NCBI GenBank assembly: GCA_015075105.1
Contig: JABTUZ010000001.1
Coordinates: 310,001-374,000, forward strand
Source of the DNA: Leptospiraceae bacterium
GTDB lineage: Bacteria; Spirochaetota; Leptospiria; Leptospirales; Leptospiraceae
Reading direction: 5' to 3'
Length of the DNA stretch: 64,000 nucleotides
Shown here: positions 7,940 through 17,741 of the stretch, piece by piece
Layout: each line of letters begins with the position of its first letter
Position numbering within the stretch: position 1 is the stretch's first letter
The notes under the pieces: model-generated
What the model was told of the DNA's origin: nothing
Databases searched by the model: none
Seen by the model: only the letters and a program-made list of their open reading frames with translations
Made by a program: the position numbers and the translations under genes

Positions 7940-8863
7940 TTGAAAGAATTTAACATAAAACCCCCACAAGAATGTACAGAAAAAATGCTTGAATGCTGGA
8001 AACAGTTTTCTATATATATCGAAATCGAAAAAAATTATTCTATTCATACGAAGGCCGCCTACCTAAAAGATTTGAGTCTTTTTTATGAGTTTTGCATTCA
8101 GGAAGGAGTTGATTTTTTGGAAATTGAACCTATAGATTTTCGTTCTTTTTTTGCCCATACTTTAAAAAAGCAAGCGATGGATAAAAAAACTCAATCCAGA
8201 AGACTTTCCTCTTTGCGGACTTTTTACAAACTTTTACATAGAAATGACCTCATAAAAGAAAATCCTGTTTTAAGTGTTCGATTTCCAAGAACAAAAAAAA
8301 ATCTTCCAAAAAATTTTAGCCCTTGTGAGACGGAAGATTTATTGGAGCACAACAATTTAACACCTAATCTTGAAAAAAGAGACAAAGCTATTTTAGAAAT
8401 TTTATATTCGACAGGGATACGTGTATTTGAACTTGTAGGAGCCAAGCTAACAGATTTATCTTCAGATATAACTACACTCAAAGTATTAGGAAAAAGGCAA
8501 AAAGAAAGATATGTATTTATAGGCGAGCATGCAAAAGAAGCTCTACAAAATTATTTAAAAGAGAGAGAAGTGTCCAACAATTCTGAATATATTTTTTTAA
8601 ACCAAAAAGGAAAAAAGCTTACCACCAGAGGGATTCGTTATATTTTGAGTACAAGAAGGAAATTAATGGGATTTGATAAGACAGTAACCCCTCACAAATT
8701 TCGACATACATTTGCAACTGATCTATTAGACGCAGGAGCTGATATACGTGCCGTTCAAGAATTGCTGGGGCATGCCTCTCTTTCTAGTACTCAAATTTAT
8801 CTAAATGTTTCTAAAGATAAACTCAGAGAAGTCTATCGCAAATCCCATCCTCACGCAAAATAA
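7940..8863 (+). CDS. xerC: Tyrosine site-specific recombinase XerC
   Basis: 307 residues. The N-terminal SAM-like core-binding domain (about 15-100) is followed by the catalytic domain with all key residues: Arg161 (GIRVFEL), His252 and Arg255 (HKFRH), His278 (LLGHASL) and nucleophile Tyr287 (IYLNV). It resolves chromosome dimers at dif with XerD. Translation starts at TTG 7940 after GGGAGA at 7924-7929. It precedes hslV and hslU, the same order as the codV-clpQ-clpY operon of Bacillus, which supports assignment as XerC rather than a phage integrase. Confidence 0.9.
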   Translation: MKEFNIKPPQECTEKMLECWKQFSIYIEIEKNYSIHTKAAYLKDLSLFYEFCIQEGVDFLEIEPIDFRSFFAHTLKKQAMDKKTQSRRLSSLRTFYKLLHRNDLIKENPVLSVRFPRTKKNLPKNFSPCETEDLLEHNNLTPNLEKRDKAILEILYSTGIRVFELVGAKLTDLSSDITTLKVLGKRQKERYVFIGEHAKEALQNYLKEREVSNNSEYIFLNQKGKKLTTRGIRYILSTRRKLMGFDKTVTPHKFRHTFATDLLDAGADIRAVQELLGHASLSSTQIYLNVSKDKLREVYRKSHPHAK

Positions 8864-8875
8864 AGGAAATACAAA

Positions 8876-9409
8876 TTGGAACAATTTCACTCAACTACAA
8901 TCTTATGTGTTCGTAAAAATGGAAAAGTTGCACTTGCGGGAGATGGGCAAGTTTCTATGGGTCAGACTATTATGAAACATTCTGCCAAAAAAGTAAGACG
9001 GCTTTTCAACAATCAAATTGTATCCGGGTTTGCAGGATCGGCTGCCGATGCATTCACCCTGTTTGAGCTTTTTGAAAAAAAAGCAATCGAATTCGGTGGG
9101 AGTCTTTCAAGAAGTGCTGTTGAGCTTGCAAGGGAATGGAGAACAGATCGAATGCTTCGTCGATTAGAGGCTTTATTGATTGTAGCAGACAAAAACGACT
9201 CTTTCCTAATTTCAGGAACAGGAGATGTTATTTCACCAGACGATGGAATATTAGCCATTGGTTCTGGCGGCAACTATGCTTTGTCGGCAGCAAGAGCCTT
9301 GTATGCAAATACAAGCATGGAGCCTTTTGAAATTGTCAAAGAAGCTATGAGAATTACTGCGGATATATGTATTTATACCAATGACAATATCACAATTGAA
9401 GAAATTTAA
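8876..9409 (+). CDS. hslV: ATP-dependent protease proteolytic subunit HslV
   Basis: 177 residues. The start is a TTG at 8876, giving [17 protein letters not shown]; by family alignment the mature catalytic Thr is Thr7, so a six-residue propeptide is removed. [11 protein letters not shown] and [14 protein letters not shown] are conserved HslV segments. Twelve subunits form the peptidase core, which is opened by HslU. The gene follows xerC by 12 bp and precedes hslU by 147 bp. Confidence 0.95.
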   Translation: MEQFHSTTILCVRKNGKVALAGDGQVSMGQTIMKHSAKKVRRLFNNQIVSGFAGSAADAFTLFELFEKKAIEFGGSLSRSAVELAREWRTDRMLRRLEALLIVADKNDSFLISGTGDVISPDDGILAIGSGGNYALSAARALYANTSMEPFEIVKEAMRITADICIYTNDNITIEEI

Positions 9410-9556
9410 GAAAGTTCCCTACAGTTAAATTGTGTTCAAATAAACTCTTGTAAAATCATTGTATTAATTATACATTGTTGTATCTTTAAAAATAAAGAAT
9501 AGGGAATGTCTTCTAAATATAGTTTAAAATTAAATTTTTTTATAGGTAATATTTAA

Positions 9557-10966
9557 ATGAATGAACTAAAAAAATCTTCTGAAATTGCGAAAGAAATTGA
9601 TCTGACTCCGAAGCAAATCGTCTCCATGCTTGACGAGCATATCGTCGGACAAAAGAATGCAAAAAAAGCAGTAGCTATTGCTCTTAGAAATAGATATAGA
9701 AGAAGGAAGTTAGACGAAAGCATTCGTGAGGAAATCTACCCTAAAAATATTATAATGATTGGTCCGACCGGAGTCGGAAAAACCGAGATTGCAAGAAGGC
9801 TTTCAAAATTATGTGGTGCTCCTTTTTTAAAAGTAGAGGCTACTAAATATACAGAGATAGGTTATGTGGGAAGAGATGTAGAGTCCATGATTCGTGACCT
9901 CGCTATTGTAGCTTTAAACATGGTAAAGGCAGAGTTTCGCTTGCATGTTGTTGAAGAAGCAAAATCCAGAGCAGAAGATGTTATTTTAGATATTCTACTT
10001 CCTGATCCATTCAATAAGCCAATTTCTTTAACTGAGGATTTTAGTCAGGAAGAAGAAGAAAGACGAAAGAAATTTTTAGAAAGCCGCGAGCTTATGAAAA
10101 AAAAATTAAAAAGCGGGAAGTTAGACAATCACGAAATTGAAATAGACCTAACTCCACCCCAATCTCAACTTCCTTCTATGCAGGTGTTTGGTGCTGTGAA
10201 TATTGAAGAAATGGACGCACAAATTCAAAACATTCTTGGAGACCTCGTTCACAAAAAAAACAGAAAGCGTAAACTGCCTATTAGTGAAGCGTTAGGCGTA
10301 ATAGCTGATCAGGAAGCTGAGAAATTATTAGATCAAGAAAAACTACACAGAGAGGCTTTAAAAAGATCAGAAGAAATGGGAATTATTTTTATTGATGAGA
10401 TTGATAAAGTAGCCGGAAAAGAGTCTCGAAGTGGAGTAGATGTATCAAGAGAAGGTGTACAGAGGGATCTCTTACCGATTGTAGAAGGTGCGACTGTAAA
10501 CACTAAAATTGGACCCATCAAAACGGATCATATTCTTTTTATTGCAGCCGGAGCATTTCACATGTCAAAACCAAGTGATCTTATCCCTGAATTGCAAGGC
10601 AGGTTTCCGATTCGAGTCGAGTTAGAAAAACTTGTCAGAAATGATTTTATTAAAATTCTAACTGCTCCAAAATCTTCTCTGACAAAACAATACCAAGCTC
10701 TTCTCGGTACGGACGGAATTGAGTTGGAATTCTCTATCGATGGAATAGAAGAAATTGCAAATATTGCTTACGAAGTAAACGAGAAAAATGAAAATATTGG
10801 TGCAAGAAGACTAAACACAATCATGGAAAAACTTTTAGAGGAAGTTAGTTTTCAAGGGCCTGATTTAAAAGCATCAGAAAAGAAAATCAAAATCACCAAA
10901 GAATACGTTTCTAAAATACTAAAAGAAATAGTCGAAGATAGGGATTTAAGTAAATACATACTTTGA
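9557..10966 (+). CDS. hslU: HslU AAA+ ATPase subunit of HslUV protease
   Basis: 469 residues. N-terminal [17 protein letters not shown], Walker A GPTGVGKT at 69-76, the variable I domain (about 120-260), Walker [12 protein letters not shown], the sensor region with [12 protein letters not shown], and the C-terminal tail ending DLSKYIL that docks into HslV. It unfolds substrates and feeds them to HslV in the cytoplasm. It is slightly longer than the E. coli protein (443), with the extra length in the I domain. The 147-bp AT-rich gap before it may hold its own promoter, although I see no clear boxes. Confidence 0.95.
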   Translation: MNELKKSSEIAKEIDLTPKQIVSMLDEHIVGQKNAKKAVAIALRNRYRRRKLDESIREEIYPKNIIMIGPTGVGKTEIARRLSKLCGAPFLKVEATKYTEIGYVGRDVESMIRDLAIVALNMVKAEFRLHVVEEAKSRAEDVILDILLPDPFNKPISLTEDFSQEEEERRKKFLESRELMKKKLKSGKLDNHEIEIDLTPPQSQLPSMQVFGAVNIEEMDAQIQNILGDLVHKKNRKRKLPISEALGVIADQEAEKLLDQEKLHREALKRSEEMGIIFIDEIDKVAGKESRSGVDVSREGVQRDLLPIVEGATVNTKIGPIKTDHILFIAAGAFHMSKPSDLIPELQGRFPIRVELEKLVRNDFIKILTAPKSSLTKQYQALLGTDGIELEFSIDGIEEIANIAYEVNEKNENIGARRLNTIMEKLLEEVSFQGPDLKASEKKIKITKEYVSKILKEIVEDRDLSKYIL

Positions 10967-11082
10967 TACCTATTTAAAAAATCACTGAGTTCATCCTTTA
11001 TAGAAAAATTCAATGTCCATTTTGTAAACTTTCCGAAGAAATACCATTATGTAGAAACTTTAAATAGACTAATTTAAGAAAA

Positions 11083-11919
11083 CTAAAAACTAATATCAGC
11101 CTTTAAAGCAGCAATAGGGTATCTAAGATATACAGTTGTAGCCTTTGAACTTGTGGTTATTGTAAAATGATCCAAAGGATCAACCCCAATATTATAATAA
11201 CCCTCGTCTATCATCGCTATCCCAAATCCTGCACTCTCCTTCTCATCCAAAAACTCTGGTCTGAAGAAATCTGCAGATTTACCTTCTTTGTACAATTCGT
11301 TGTGTTTTTGTCTGGACTCTCCAATTCTTTTTAAATCCAAAGACATGATTGGCGCATCGTTACGAATTCGAATAAAAAGTAGATCATCTGTAACCTCAAT
11401 TTTTAATGAAATTTTTAGATTATCTTTTTGTGTTTTCTCTCTAATAAAACTAAGTAATTCTTTTTCATCGTCTGTGAGTTCAGTTTTTTTAACTCTAATT
11501 TTTTCCTCTAAGGTTAAAATATTTTGGATTGTTTTTTTCACTTTTTCAGGGACAATATATCTCTGCATTGCATCTCTAAGCGGGCTTGTGTCCAATATCA
11601 CCTGAAGCAGATGCTCTGTTTCTTTTTCATCTTTTTCTTTCTGAATTAACTTTTTATAAAGCTCGTCTTTGAATATTACAAAACGAATATTTCCTTTCAA
11701 AGCATTCAATAAGGCTTCCATAAGCCCACTGAATATATGAAAGGATGCCAAAGGATTTGCGCCAATTTTTTCAAGAACTCCATTTAAGAGTTGTGACAAG
11801 CAATCTCTCGTTTCTCTGGTTAATCCTTTGATTTCCAAAGAAAAAGTCTTTCTTTGGACTAAATTGTCAATTTGATCTAAGATTTCTTCTCTTGTCAGAT
11901 ATTTTCTACCATTTCTCAT
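11083..11919 (-). CDS. Conserved hypothetical with possible GHKL-type ATPase fold
   Basis: 278 residues, soluble. [16 protein letters not shown] (about 65-80) resembles the N-box helix of histidine-kinase-like ATPases, and [18 protein letters not shown] (about 230-247) could be a G-box. Between them is a charged helical region. The similarity is only suggestive: no H-box or receiver is present and the usual DxGxG is not clear. A sensor, anti-sigma or switch protein is possible. It stands alone, convergent with hslU. I do not recognise it with certainty. Confidence 0.65.
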   Translation of the reverse strand: MRNGRKYLTREEILDQIDNLVQRKTFSLEIKGLTRETRDCLSQLLNGVLEKIGANPLASFHIFSGLMEALLNALKGNIRFVIFKDELYKKLIQKEKDEKETEHLLQVILDTSPLRDAMQRYIVPEKVKKTIQNILTLEEKIRVKKTELTDDEKELLSFIREKTQKDNLKISLKIEVTDDLLFIRIRNDAPIMSLDLKRIGESRQKHNELYKEGKSADFFRPEFLDEKESAGFGIAMIDEGYYNIGVDPLDHFTITTSSKATTVYLRYPIAALKADISF

Positions 11920-11998
11920 TTTTTGTTTTCTTTTTAATGTATTTATCTAAAATGCCATAAGGAATGCAAGTAGGAATTTTTTCAAGAAACAAAGAATC

Positions 11999-12259
11999 AT
12001 GATAAAAAAAGAAAATTTATTCGAGCTTACTACCCCTGATCTGGGAGACGCAGAGAAGATAGAGTTAGCGATTTGGTACGTAAAACCGGAAGAAAACATA
12101 GAAAAAGGGCAAGAGATCCTAGAGCTTGTAACGGATAAGGCAGCTTTTCCAGTCGAATCTCCCTATTCTGGAAGACTTATAGAAATTTGTATCCCAAAAG
12201 GCTCTAATGTTCAGAGAGGGCAGGTGCTGGGGGTTATGGAAATTTTGCAGGACTTATGA
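11999..12259 (+). CDS. Single lipoyl/biotinyl-attachment domain protein
   Basis: 86 residues forming one biotinyl/lipoyl hairpin domain. ELVTDKAAFPVESPYSG holds the DKA motif whose lysine is the lipoylation site in 2-oxoacid dehydrogenase E2 subunits, and the end RGQVLGVME matches the closing strand. There is no E2 catalytic domain, so it is a free-standing lipoyl carrier or an incomplete relative. Its stop overlaps the phosphoesterase start (ATGA, 12256-12259), indicating translational coupling. The link between the two functions is unclear. Confidence 0.8.
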   Translation: MIKKENLFELTTPDLGDAEKIELAIWYVKPEENIEKGQEILELVTDKAAFPVESPYSGRLIEICIPKGSNVQRGQVLGVMEILQDL

Positions 12260-13131
12260 AAATCATACATATTTCAGATTTACACTTGCCTATCTCTATT
12301 CCAATTTTTTCTCTTTCAGGGAAAATGATTCTTGGCTACATAAGCTACACTTTGCGAAGAAAAAAAAAATATCCCGAAAAAATTTTTTCTGCAATTCTAA
12401 ATAAAATCAAAACTACAGACTACGATTGTCTAATTATTTCCGGAGATATAACCAATGTGTCTTCTGATCTTGAATTTCAAAATGTATCTAAAAAGCTAAG
12501 CCCGATTCTGGACGAAAGAGTTTTTATAATTCCCGGAAACCACGACAGGTATGTAAAAAAAGCTCTACGTCCCGTTGATCTATTCGAAAAATACTTTGGA
12601 CAATTCACTGGAGAAAAAACTTTTGAAGAAGAAAACTTTTATCTTAGGTTTAAAAAAATAAAGAGTCATTGTATCATAGGTTGGGATTCCAATTTTCCTA
12701 ACTCAATGATAAAAGCGACGGGATATGTAAATAAGAAAGTTCTCATCAATTCTAAAAATCTGCTACACACACTAAACCTAAAAAATCCGATAATTGTTTG
12801 CCACCATCCTCTGTGGAATCCTGAAGATAAAAATGAATCTTCTTTTCACCGACTTTCCAATAGAGAAGAGGTAATCACCCACTTAAAAGATATGTCGCCT
12901 ATCGTCTATCTTCACGGTCATGTTCATTCTAATTGGGTAAAGCATTCAGATGAACAAATTCCATTCCCGATAGTAAACTCGGCTTCTAGTCCAAGAATAT
13001 CTGATGAGTGTCATAATAGTGGTTTTCATATCTTGGATATTCATGATAAGAAAATTCAATTTACAAGATTTCATTATTCTAAACAAGAAAATCAAATGAT
13101 CCAAGATGAATTGATTCAGTATTCAAAATAA
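12256..13131 (+). CDS. Calcineurin-like metallophosphoesterase
   Basis: 291 residues with every metal-binding block of the family in order: HISDLHLP (residues 4-11), IISGDITN, IPGNHDR, VCHHPLW and LHGHVHSNW. It therefore should bind two metals and cleave a phosphomono- or diester; the substrate cannot be told from sequence (UDP-diacylglucosamine hydrolase LpxH/LpxI-like, cyclic nucleotide and other roles exist in the family). The region between GNHDR and HHP is longer than in LpxH. Coupled to the upstream lipoyl-domain gene. Confidence 0.85.
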   Translation: MKIIHISDLHLPISIPIFSLSGKMILGYISYTLRRKKKYPEKIFSAILNKIKTTDYDCLIISGDITNVSSDLEFQNVSKKLSPILDERVFIIPGNHDRYVKKALRPVDLFEKYFGQFTGEKTFEEENFYLRFKKIKSHCIIGWDSNFPNSMIKATGYVNKKVLINSKNLLHTLNLKNPIIVCHHPLWNPEDKNESSFHRLSNREEVITHLKDMSPIVYLHGHVHSNWVKHSDEQIPFPIVNSASSPRISDECHNSGFHILDIHDKKIQFTRFHYSKQENQMIQDELIQYSK

Positions 13132-13254
13132 TAAGAGGATTGGGATAAATTTTTGAAAATTATGAGATAATTTAAGTCTAATGTATTGTTTAAAACTATT
13201 TTTTTAAAAAATAATTTTTCTAAAATCATAAAATATTAAATTTAAGGAATGTAA

Positions 13255-14298
13255 ATGAGTTCAATTACAAAAGAAAAAATCCAAGCAGAGCTTGCAAAAA
13301 TTCGTCACCCTGTTGTGAAAAGAGATTTAGTTTCTCTTGGTATGGTTGACACCATAGAAGAAATAGAAGAGATTTTTCATATTCAGTTGAAAACTCCCGA
13401 TGACGACAGAAAACTTCAATTCAATCTCGAAGCAAACATTCGACAAACCTTAACCAGAATCGACAATTCAAAAAAATATAAAATAAAATTTGTCAAAGAT
13501 CCAAATTTACAATTCGAAGAAGGCAATAGCATTCCCGGGGTGAAAAAAGTAATTGCTATCGGATCAGGAAAAGGTGGTGTCGGAAAATCTACGGTCACAA
13601 CAAACATTGCAGTAACTTTGATGAAACAAGGACTGAAAGTAGGAATCTTGGACTCTGATATTTACGGCCCGTCCATAGGAAAACTTTTTGGAGTTCAAGG
13701 CAAGGTTGCGTTAAAAGCCGAAGAAGACAGAATTTATCCATTAGAAAAGTTTGGTCTTAAAATAATTTCTTTTGCGTTTCTTGTAAACGAAGACCAGCCT
13801 GTAGTTTGGAGGGGTCCAATGCTCGGAAAGGCAGTAGAGCAATTCTTGTACGATGTAGTGTGGGGAGAGTTGGATTATCTTCTAATTGACTTGCCTCCCG
13901 GTACAGGAGATGTTCAACTTTCCCTTGCACAATTAATCGACATAGATGGAGCAGTGATAGTTACCACTCCACAAAATTTAGCACTACTCGACGCTTCCAA
14001 AGCAGGGACTATGTTCTCTCAAGTGAAAATTCCAATCCTCGGTGTGGTTGAAAATATGAGTGAATTTATTTGTCCTCATTGCAACAAGCCTTCTAAAATC
14101 TTTTCATCGGGTGGAGGAGAAAAATTATCAAACTCTTTTCATTCGCCACTACTCGGAAAAATACCTCTTCTCTTGGAAATCATGGAATCGGGAGAATCAG
14201 GCGACCCCGTATCGAGCACAGAAAAATCAGAGTTAATAAAAAATGCGTATTCCGATATTGTGAAAAATCTTTTAGCTGAATTAAAAAAGTTAGAATAA
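13255..14298 (+). CDS. mrp: Mrp/ApbC (NBP35-like) iron-sulfur carrier ATPase
   Basis: 347 residues. An N-terminal MIP18/DUF59 domain (about 1-85) is fused to a ParA-type P-loop domain: [11 protein letters not shown] at 103-113, [21 protein letters not shown]. The CPHC pair (Cys273, Cys276) is the Fe-S ligand motif through which dimers carry a cluster to target apoproteins. Length and domain order are normal. Convergent, with one base of spacing, with the GT9 gene. Confidence 0.92.
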   Translation: MSSITKEKIQAELAKIRHPVVKRDLVSLGMVDTIEEIEEIFHIQLKTPDDDRKLQFNLEANIRQTLTRIDNSKKYKIKFVKDPNLQFEEGNSIPGVKKVIAIGSGKGGVGKSTVTTNIAVTLMKQGLKVGILDSDIYGPSIGKLFGVQGKVALKAEEDRIYPLEKFGLKIISFAFLVNEDQPVVWRGPMLGKAVEQFLYDVVWGELDYLLIDLPPGTGDVQLSLAQLIDIDGAVIVTTPQNLALLDASKAGTMFSQVKIPILGVVENMSEFICPHCNKPSKIFSSGGGEKLSNSFHSPLLGKIPLLLEIMESGESGDPVSSTEKSELIKNAYSDIVKNLLAELKKLE

Positions 14299-14299
14299 T

Positions 14300-15355
14300 T
14301 TACCAAAGGGTATTGATATTTAAGATTAGTTTAATTCTACGAATCACATCCATTGGATCAATTAACTCCATGCAGGCAAAATCTTTCCTGTAGCATTCTG
14401 TATCACCGAAAATACTACAAGGTCTGCAAGGAAGGTTTTCAATTTGTAAGACACCTACATCTTCTTGGGCATAAGGACCAAACCCCGACATAGGGTGAGT
14501 AGTTCCGTATAAACCGATCACAGGTTTTTTTAGTAAAGCCATGATATGGACGTTAGACGAATCCATTCCTACCATAACGTCTAACTTCTCCATGATTCCT
14601 ATTTCGCCTTTGATACCAAGTTTCCCTCCTGATACTATATAACAATCAGGAGTATCTCCTATCAATTCAAGTAAGATAGATTTTTCTTCCTTGGAGCCAA
14701 ATAGAAATATTTTAGCGTTGAATTCAGACTTGATCAATTGAATTAAATTCTTGGATTTGTAGTGGGGCCATTCTTTTAACTTATGCCCCGCAAAAGGTGC
14801 AAAACCAATCCACATCGTATCTTTTTTTCCGATTCCAATACTTTTGAAATAATCGCTTGCAAATAATTTAGACTCAGAATCCACGTTGATCCAAGGTCCC
14901 TTTCTTGGAGTAGCGGGAAATCCTGCTTTTGCAAATACATTCAAGTATCTGTCAACCGTATGCGGCAAACGAGTCATTAGTTTATTTTTCCTACGAGTTT
15001 GTAGATGCTTTTCGCGCCTGCCTTTTACAATTGTATAAGTCGAAACCCCGTGAAGTTTGAAAAAGAATTTAAAAATTTTTGTTCGTAGAGATGAATGCAA
15101 ATCAATAAATTTGGTGTAAGGCCCTAGTTTTTTTAAATCTTTAAAAAGTCGCCAAAGACCCAAAAACCCTCTATATTTTTTTAAGTTTATTCCAAGTACA
15201 TGTACATTTGGTATATTGTAAAAAAAAGGAGTGTAGTTCCCTCTGGTAACTAAAGTAATTTGCAAGGTCGGATATTTTGCTGCCACTGCAATAAGTGCAG
15301 GAGTTAGAAGGGCAACATCCCCCATTGCTGAAAATCTGGCTACCAGCACATTCAT
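14300..15355 (-). CDS. Glycosyltransferase family 9 (heptosyltransferase-like)
   Basis: 351 residues with a GT-B fold. It starts with MNVLVARFSAMGDVALLTPAL, the GT9 N-terminus, and contains FAPFAGHKLKEWP, the MVGMDSSNVHIMALLKKPVIGLYG acceptor/donor region (with D-S-x-x-x-H) and PCSIFGDTECYR near the end. GT9 enzymes add heptose or related sugars to the LPS core at the inner membrane. It follows the DUF4254 gene directly on the same strand, a pairing that supports an LPS or surface glycan role. Confidence 0.88.
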   Translation of the reverse strand: MNVLVARFSAMGDVALLTPALIAVAAKYPTLQITLVTRGNYTPFFYNIPNVHVLGINLKKYRGFLGLWRLFKDLKKLGPYTKFIDLHSSLRTKIFKFFFKLHGVSTYTIVKGRREKHLQTRRKNKLMTRLPHTVDRYLNVFAKAGFPATPRKGPWINVDSESKLFASDYFKSIGIGKKDTMWIGFAPFAGHKLKEWPHYKSKNLIQLIKSEFNAKIFLFGSKEEKSILLELIGDTPDCYIVSGGKLGIKGEIGIMEKLDVMVGMDSSNVHIMALLKKPVIGLYGTTHPMSGFGPYAQEDVGVLQIENLPCRPCSIFGDTECYRKDFACMELIDPMDVIRRIKLILNINTLW

Positions 15356-15356
15356 T

Positions 15357-15956
15357 TTATTTCTTTTTGTACAGAGCCGGGTTTAAATTCTTGTCGTTGT
15401 ACATTTTCATTTGTCTATACACCTTTATATATTTGACTCCATTTTTCAGGTCAATAAACAAATCGTCAAGGCACCCTGTCATATCTTTTCTTTGATCCAA
15501 TAGAATTTCTAATTTCTTCTGGCAAGTTTCAATATGAGAAGGAGAGACATCTTTTCTTTTAGTTTCTTCCGTCATGTGATAAATTTTCAACTCAAGAATA
15601 CTCATTCTGTCAATTAACCAAGCAGGAGTCTCGGAATTCATTTTTGCATTTGGATTTTTAGAAACAGATTCAAATTTTTTTACAAGATAGTCATCCAACC
15701 ATTCTACTGTGTCTGTTCTTTCCTGATTTAATGCATCAATTTTTCTTTTGAATCGTACGATTTCCTTGTCTTCGATATCAGGGCGACGAATCTCATCTTC
15801 AACATGCCATTGAATAGTGTCTATTTGATTTTTCTTAAAAAGCTTAAACTCAAGGCTCTCCTCTTGAAACGGATTTTTTGCCTCTTCTTCATTCTTATGC
15901 CAAGCCAAGATTGATTCTTGAAATATTTTTATTATATTATTTGCGTTTAATTCCAT
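15357..15956 (-). CDS. DUF4254 domain protein
   Basis: About 199 residues, all helical. It begins MELNANNIIKIFQESILAWH and contains TVEWLDDYL and the repeated NSETPAWLIDRMSILELKIYHM pattern (split over helices) typical of DUF4254. Function of the family is unknown, but it recurs beside GT9 genes, as here, where the stop is one base from the GT9 start. An in-frame TTG at 15995 with AGAAGA upstream would add 13 residues; I prefer the ATG because the family begins at this helix. Confidence 0.8.
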   Translation of the reverse strand: MELNANNIIKIFQESILAWHKNEEEAKNPFQEESLEFKLFKKNQIDTIQWHVEDEIRRPDIEDKEIVRFKRKIDALNQERTDTVEWLDDYLVKKFESVSKNPNAKMNSETPAWLIDRMSILELKIYHMTEETKRKDVSPSHIETCQKKLEILLDQRKDMTGCLDDLFIDLKNGVKYIKVYRQMKMYNDKNLNPALYKKK

Positions 15957-16013
15957 GACTATATTGTAGGATTTAAAAGAAGGATAAAAAATCAATTATC
16001 TTCTTTAGTAAAA

Positions 16014-16949
16014 TCATTTTCTATTTTTTAGAAATTCTATAATCCTTGGAATTACTTTTTCAGGAGTATCGTAGTGAGGAGTATGTCCCGCATCGGCAAT
16101 TGAAAAAAAATCAGCCTTTGGCATAACTTCCATTGCAACCTCACTACTCGAATACGGAACCACTTTATCATTTTTTCCCCACACAAGTAAAGTGGGAATT
16201 TTCAGTTTCCCCAGCCTGCGAAAAGTTTCTTTATGCGTACCAAAAGGCATGTTTCGGAGTGAAGAAAGAATCGAATACTTAAATCCCTTGTAGAGAAATT
16301 GCTCTTCAAATTGAACTTGAAATTTCTTCCAAGCGTCAGGTTTTTCAAAACTGGTAGAAGTTCCTTTCATTAGAGAAATATCTCCAAATGTTTTCATTAC
16401 ATACTCACCCACGTAAGGAAGTTTGACCAGCTTCCCTGCAAAAGGAATTTTAAGAGGAAAACCGGCAGGAGAAATAAATACAACGCTTTTTACTTTTTCG
16501 GGGTGCCTCACTGCAAACTCGCACACAACTATCCCTCCCATAGACGAGCCTATTAGTTTAAATTGTTTTTGGATTTTCAATTTTTCTAAAAGCTCTACTA
16601 ACTGTCTGTCAAACAAATCGGTATTGTTTGGAATTTTTGGTCTGTCGGATAAACCTCTACCGTAAAGATCGTAACGCAAAACTTGAAAACCAGAATCAAC
16701 TAACGCACGAAATATATTATCATACACAAACGAAGGCATAGTAAATCCATGCACCAGCACTACGAGTTCCCCTTTTTGAGAGCCGCCAAGCTCATAATGA
16801 ACTACCCCATCGCTAAGAGAAATAAAGTTGCCCGACTTGTTTTTACGAATCTCATCATTTAATTCCATAACTTCTCGATCCATAAGAAATGGAAGAGCTA
16901 TCAATACGGCAACTAAGATCCCTATAATAAAAATTTTTTTATTTTTCAT
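16014..16949 (-). CDS. Membrane-anchored alpha/beta hydrolase
   Basis: 311 residues. An N-terminal hydrophobic segment (about 6-22) anchors or exports it; then HGFT (oxyanion), the nucleophile elbow GSSMGG with Ser136, the acid in VWGKNDKVVP and the base in DAGHTPHYDTPE. All catalytic residues are present. The substrate is unknown (a lipid or ester is typical). It follows the ABC-2 permease by 3 bp on the same strand, so it is probably co-transcribed with the transporter. Confidence 0.88.
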   Translation of the reverse strand: MKNKKIFIIGILVAVLIALPFLMDREVMELNDEIRKNKSGNFISLSDGVVHYELGGSQKGELVVLVHGFTMPSFVYDNIFRALVDSGFQVLRYDLYGRGLSDRPKIPNNTDLFDRQLVELLEKLKIQKQFKLIGSSMGGIVVCEFAVRHPEKVKSVVFISPAGFPLKIPFAGKLVKLPYVGEYVMKTFGDISLMKGTSTSFEKPDAWKKFQVQFEEQFLYKGFKYSILSSLRNMPFGTHKETFRRLGKLKIPTLLVWGKNDKVVPYSSSEVAMEVMPKADFFSIADAGHTPHYDTPEKVIPRIIEFLKNRK

Positions 16950-16952
16950 GGT

Positions 16953-17741
16953 CTATCCTCCTGCAAATTCAACTTTCTTTTTTCCAAATGAATAAATGAC
17001 TAAAATAATAACAAATAGTACAGAAATTTGAATTATATAATTGAGAAATAATTCTTGATAGGTAAATTGAATTGGAGACTGAATCAAAATTGCTGTAGGA
17101 AAATAGTATAGATAAGGGAAAGGAGTTAGCGATACAAACTTCAACCAGCCTTCAGGGAATAGGTTTACGGGGATCACACTACCCGAAAGGAGTGTAACAA
17201 GTGCACTATATAGAATCCAAAAACTAAAGGTTTCAGTAAAGAAAAAACTAAGAATAGAAATGAAAAAACCAAACAAAGTAAACAAAATAAAAGAAAAAAT
17301 ATATATCGGTATAAATTTGCAGATACTTATCCAGTTTAAATCAGGCACTATCCCAAAAAAGAATATCGAAAATATAAGTAGAGGAATCGCTCTTGCAAAA
17401 AATTGAAAAAGGCTCACCCCAACGCTATCAGAAAAATACATCAATACAAAGTTATATGGTTTCAAAAAATCATACACTATATCGCCTGTTTTTATCTTAT
17501 TGGAGACGAGACTATCGTTTCTTCCAAAAGAAACCTTGATAAGTGTAGAAAGAATTGCGTACTCTACTAATTTTTCTCCTTTCCAACCGCCCAGAAAATT
17601 AGGACTTTCCTTAGCAACTGTTTTCCATACTGAAGTGAATATAAAAATATACAAAAATGCGTTAAATAGTCCGGTGTAGTATTCTAACTTATAAGCCAAA
17701 GATCGCTGGAAAGCATTTGATATAAATTTTAAATACGTCAA
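16953..17741 (-). CDS. ABC-2 type transporter permease (DUF990 family)
   Basis: 262 residues with six predicted membrane helices. The N-terminal YLKFISNAFQRSLAYKLEYY and the DIVYDFLKPYNF loop are typical of the ABC2_membrane_6/DUF990 group. These permeases usually work as a pair of distinct subunits with one ATPase, but only one is present next to this ATPase; a second may lie elsewhere or this one may homodimerise. Its start overlaps the ATPase stop by 4 bp (coupled). Substrate unknown. Confidence 0.85.
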   Translation of the reverse strand: MTYLKFISNAFQRSLAYKLEYYTGLFNAFLYIFIFTSVWKTVAKESPNFLGGWKGEKLVEYAILSTLIKVSFGRNDSLVSNKIKTGDIVYDFLKPYNFVLMYFSDSVGVSLFQFFARAIPLLIFSIFFFGIVPDLNWISICKFIPIYIFSFILFTLFGFFISILSFFFTETFSFWILYSALVTLLSGSVIPVNLFPEGWLKFVSLTPFPYLYYFPTAILIQSPIQFTYQELFLNYIIQISVLFVIILVIYSFGKKKVEFAGG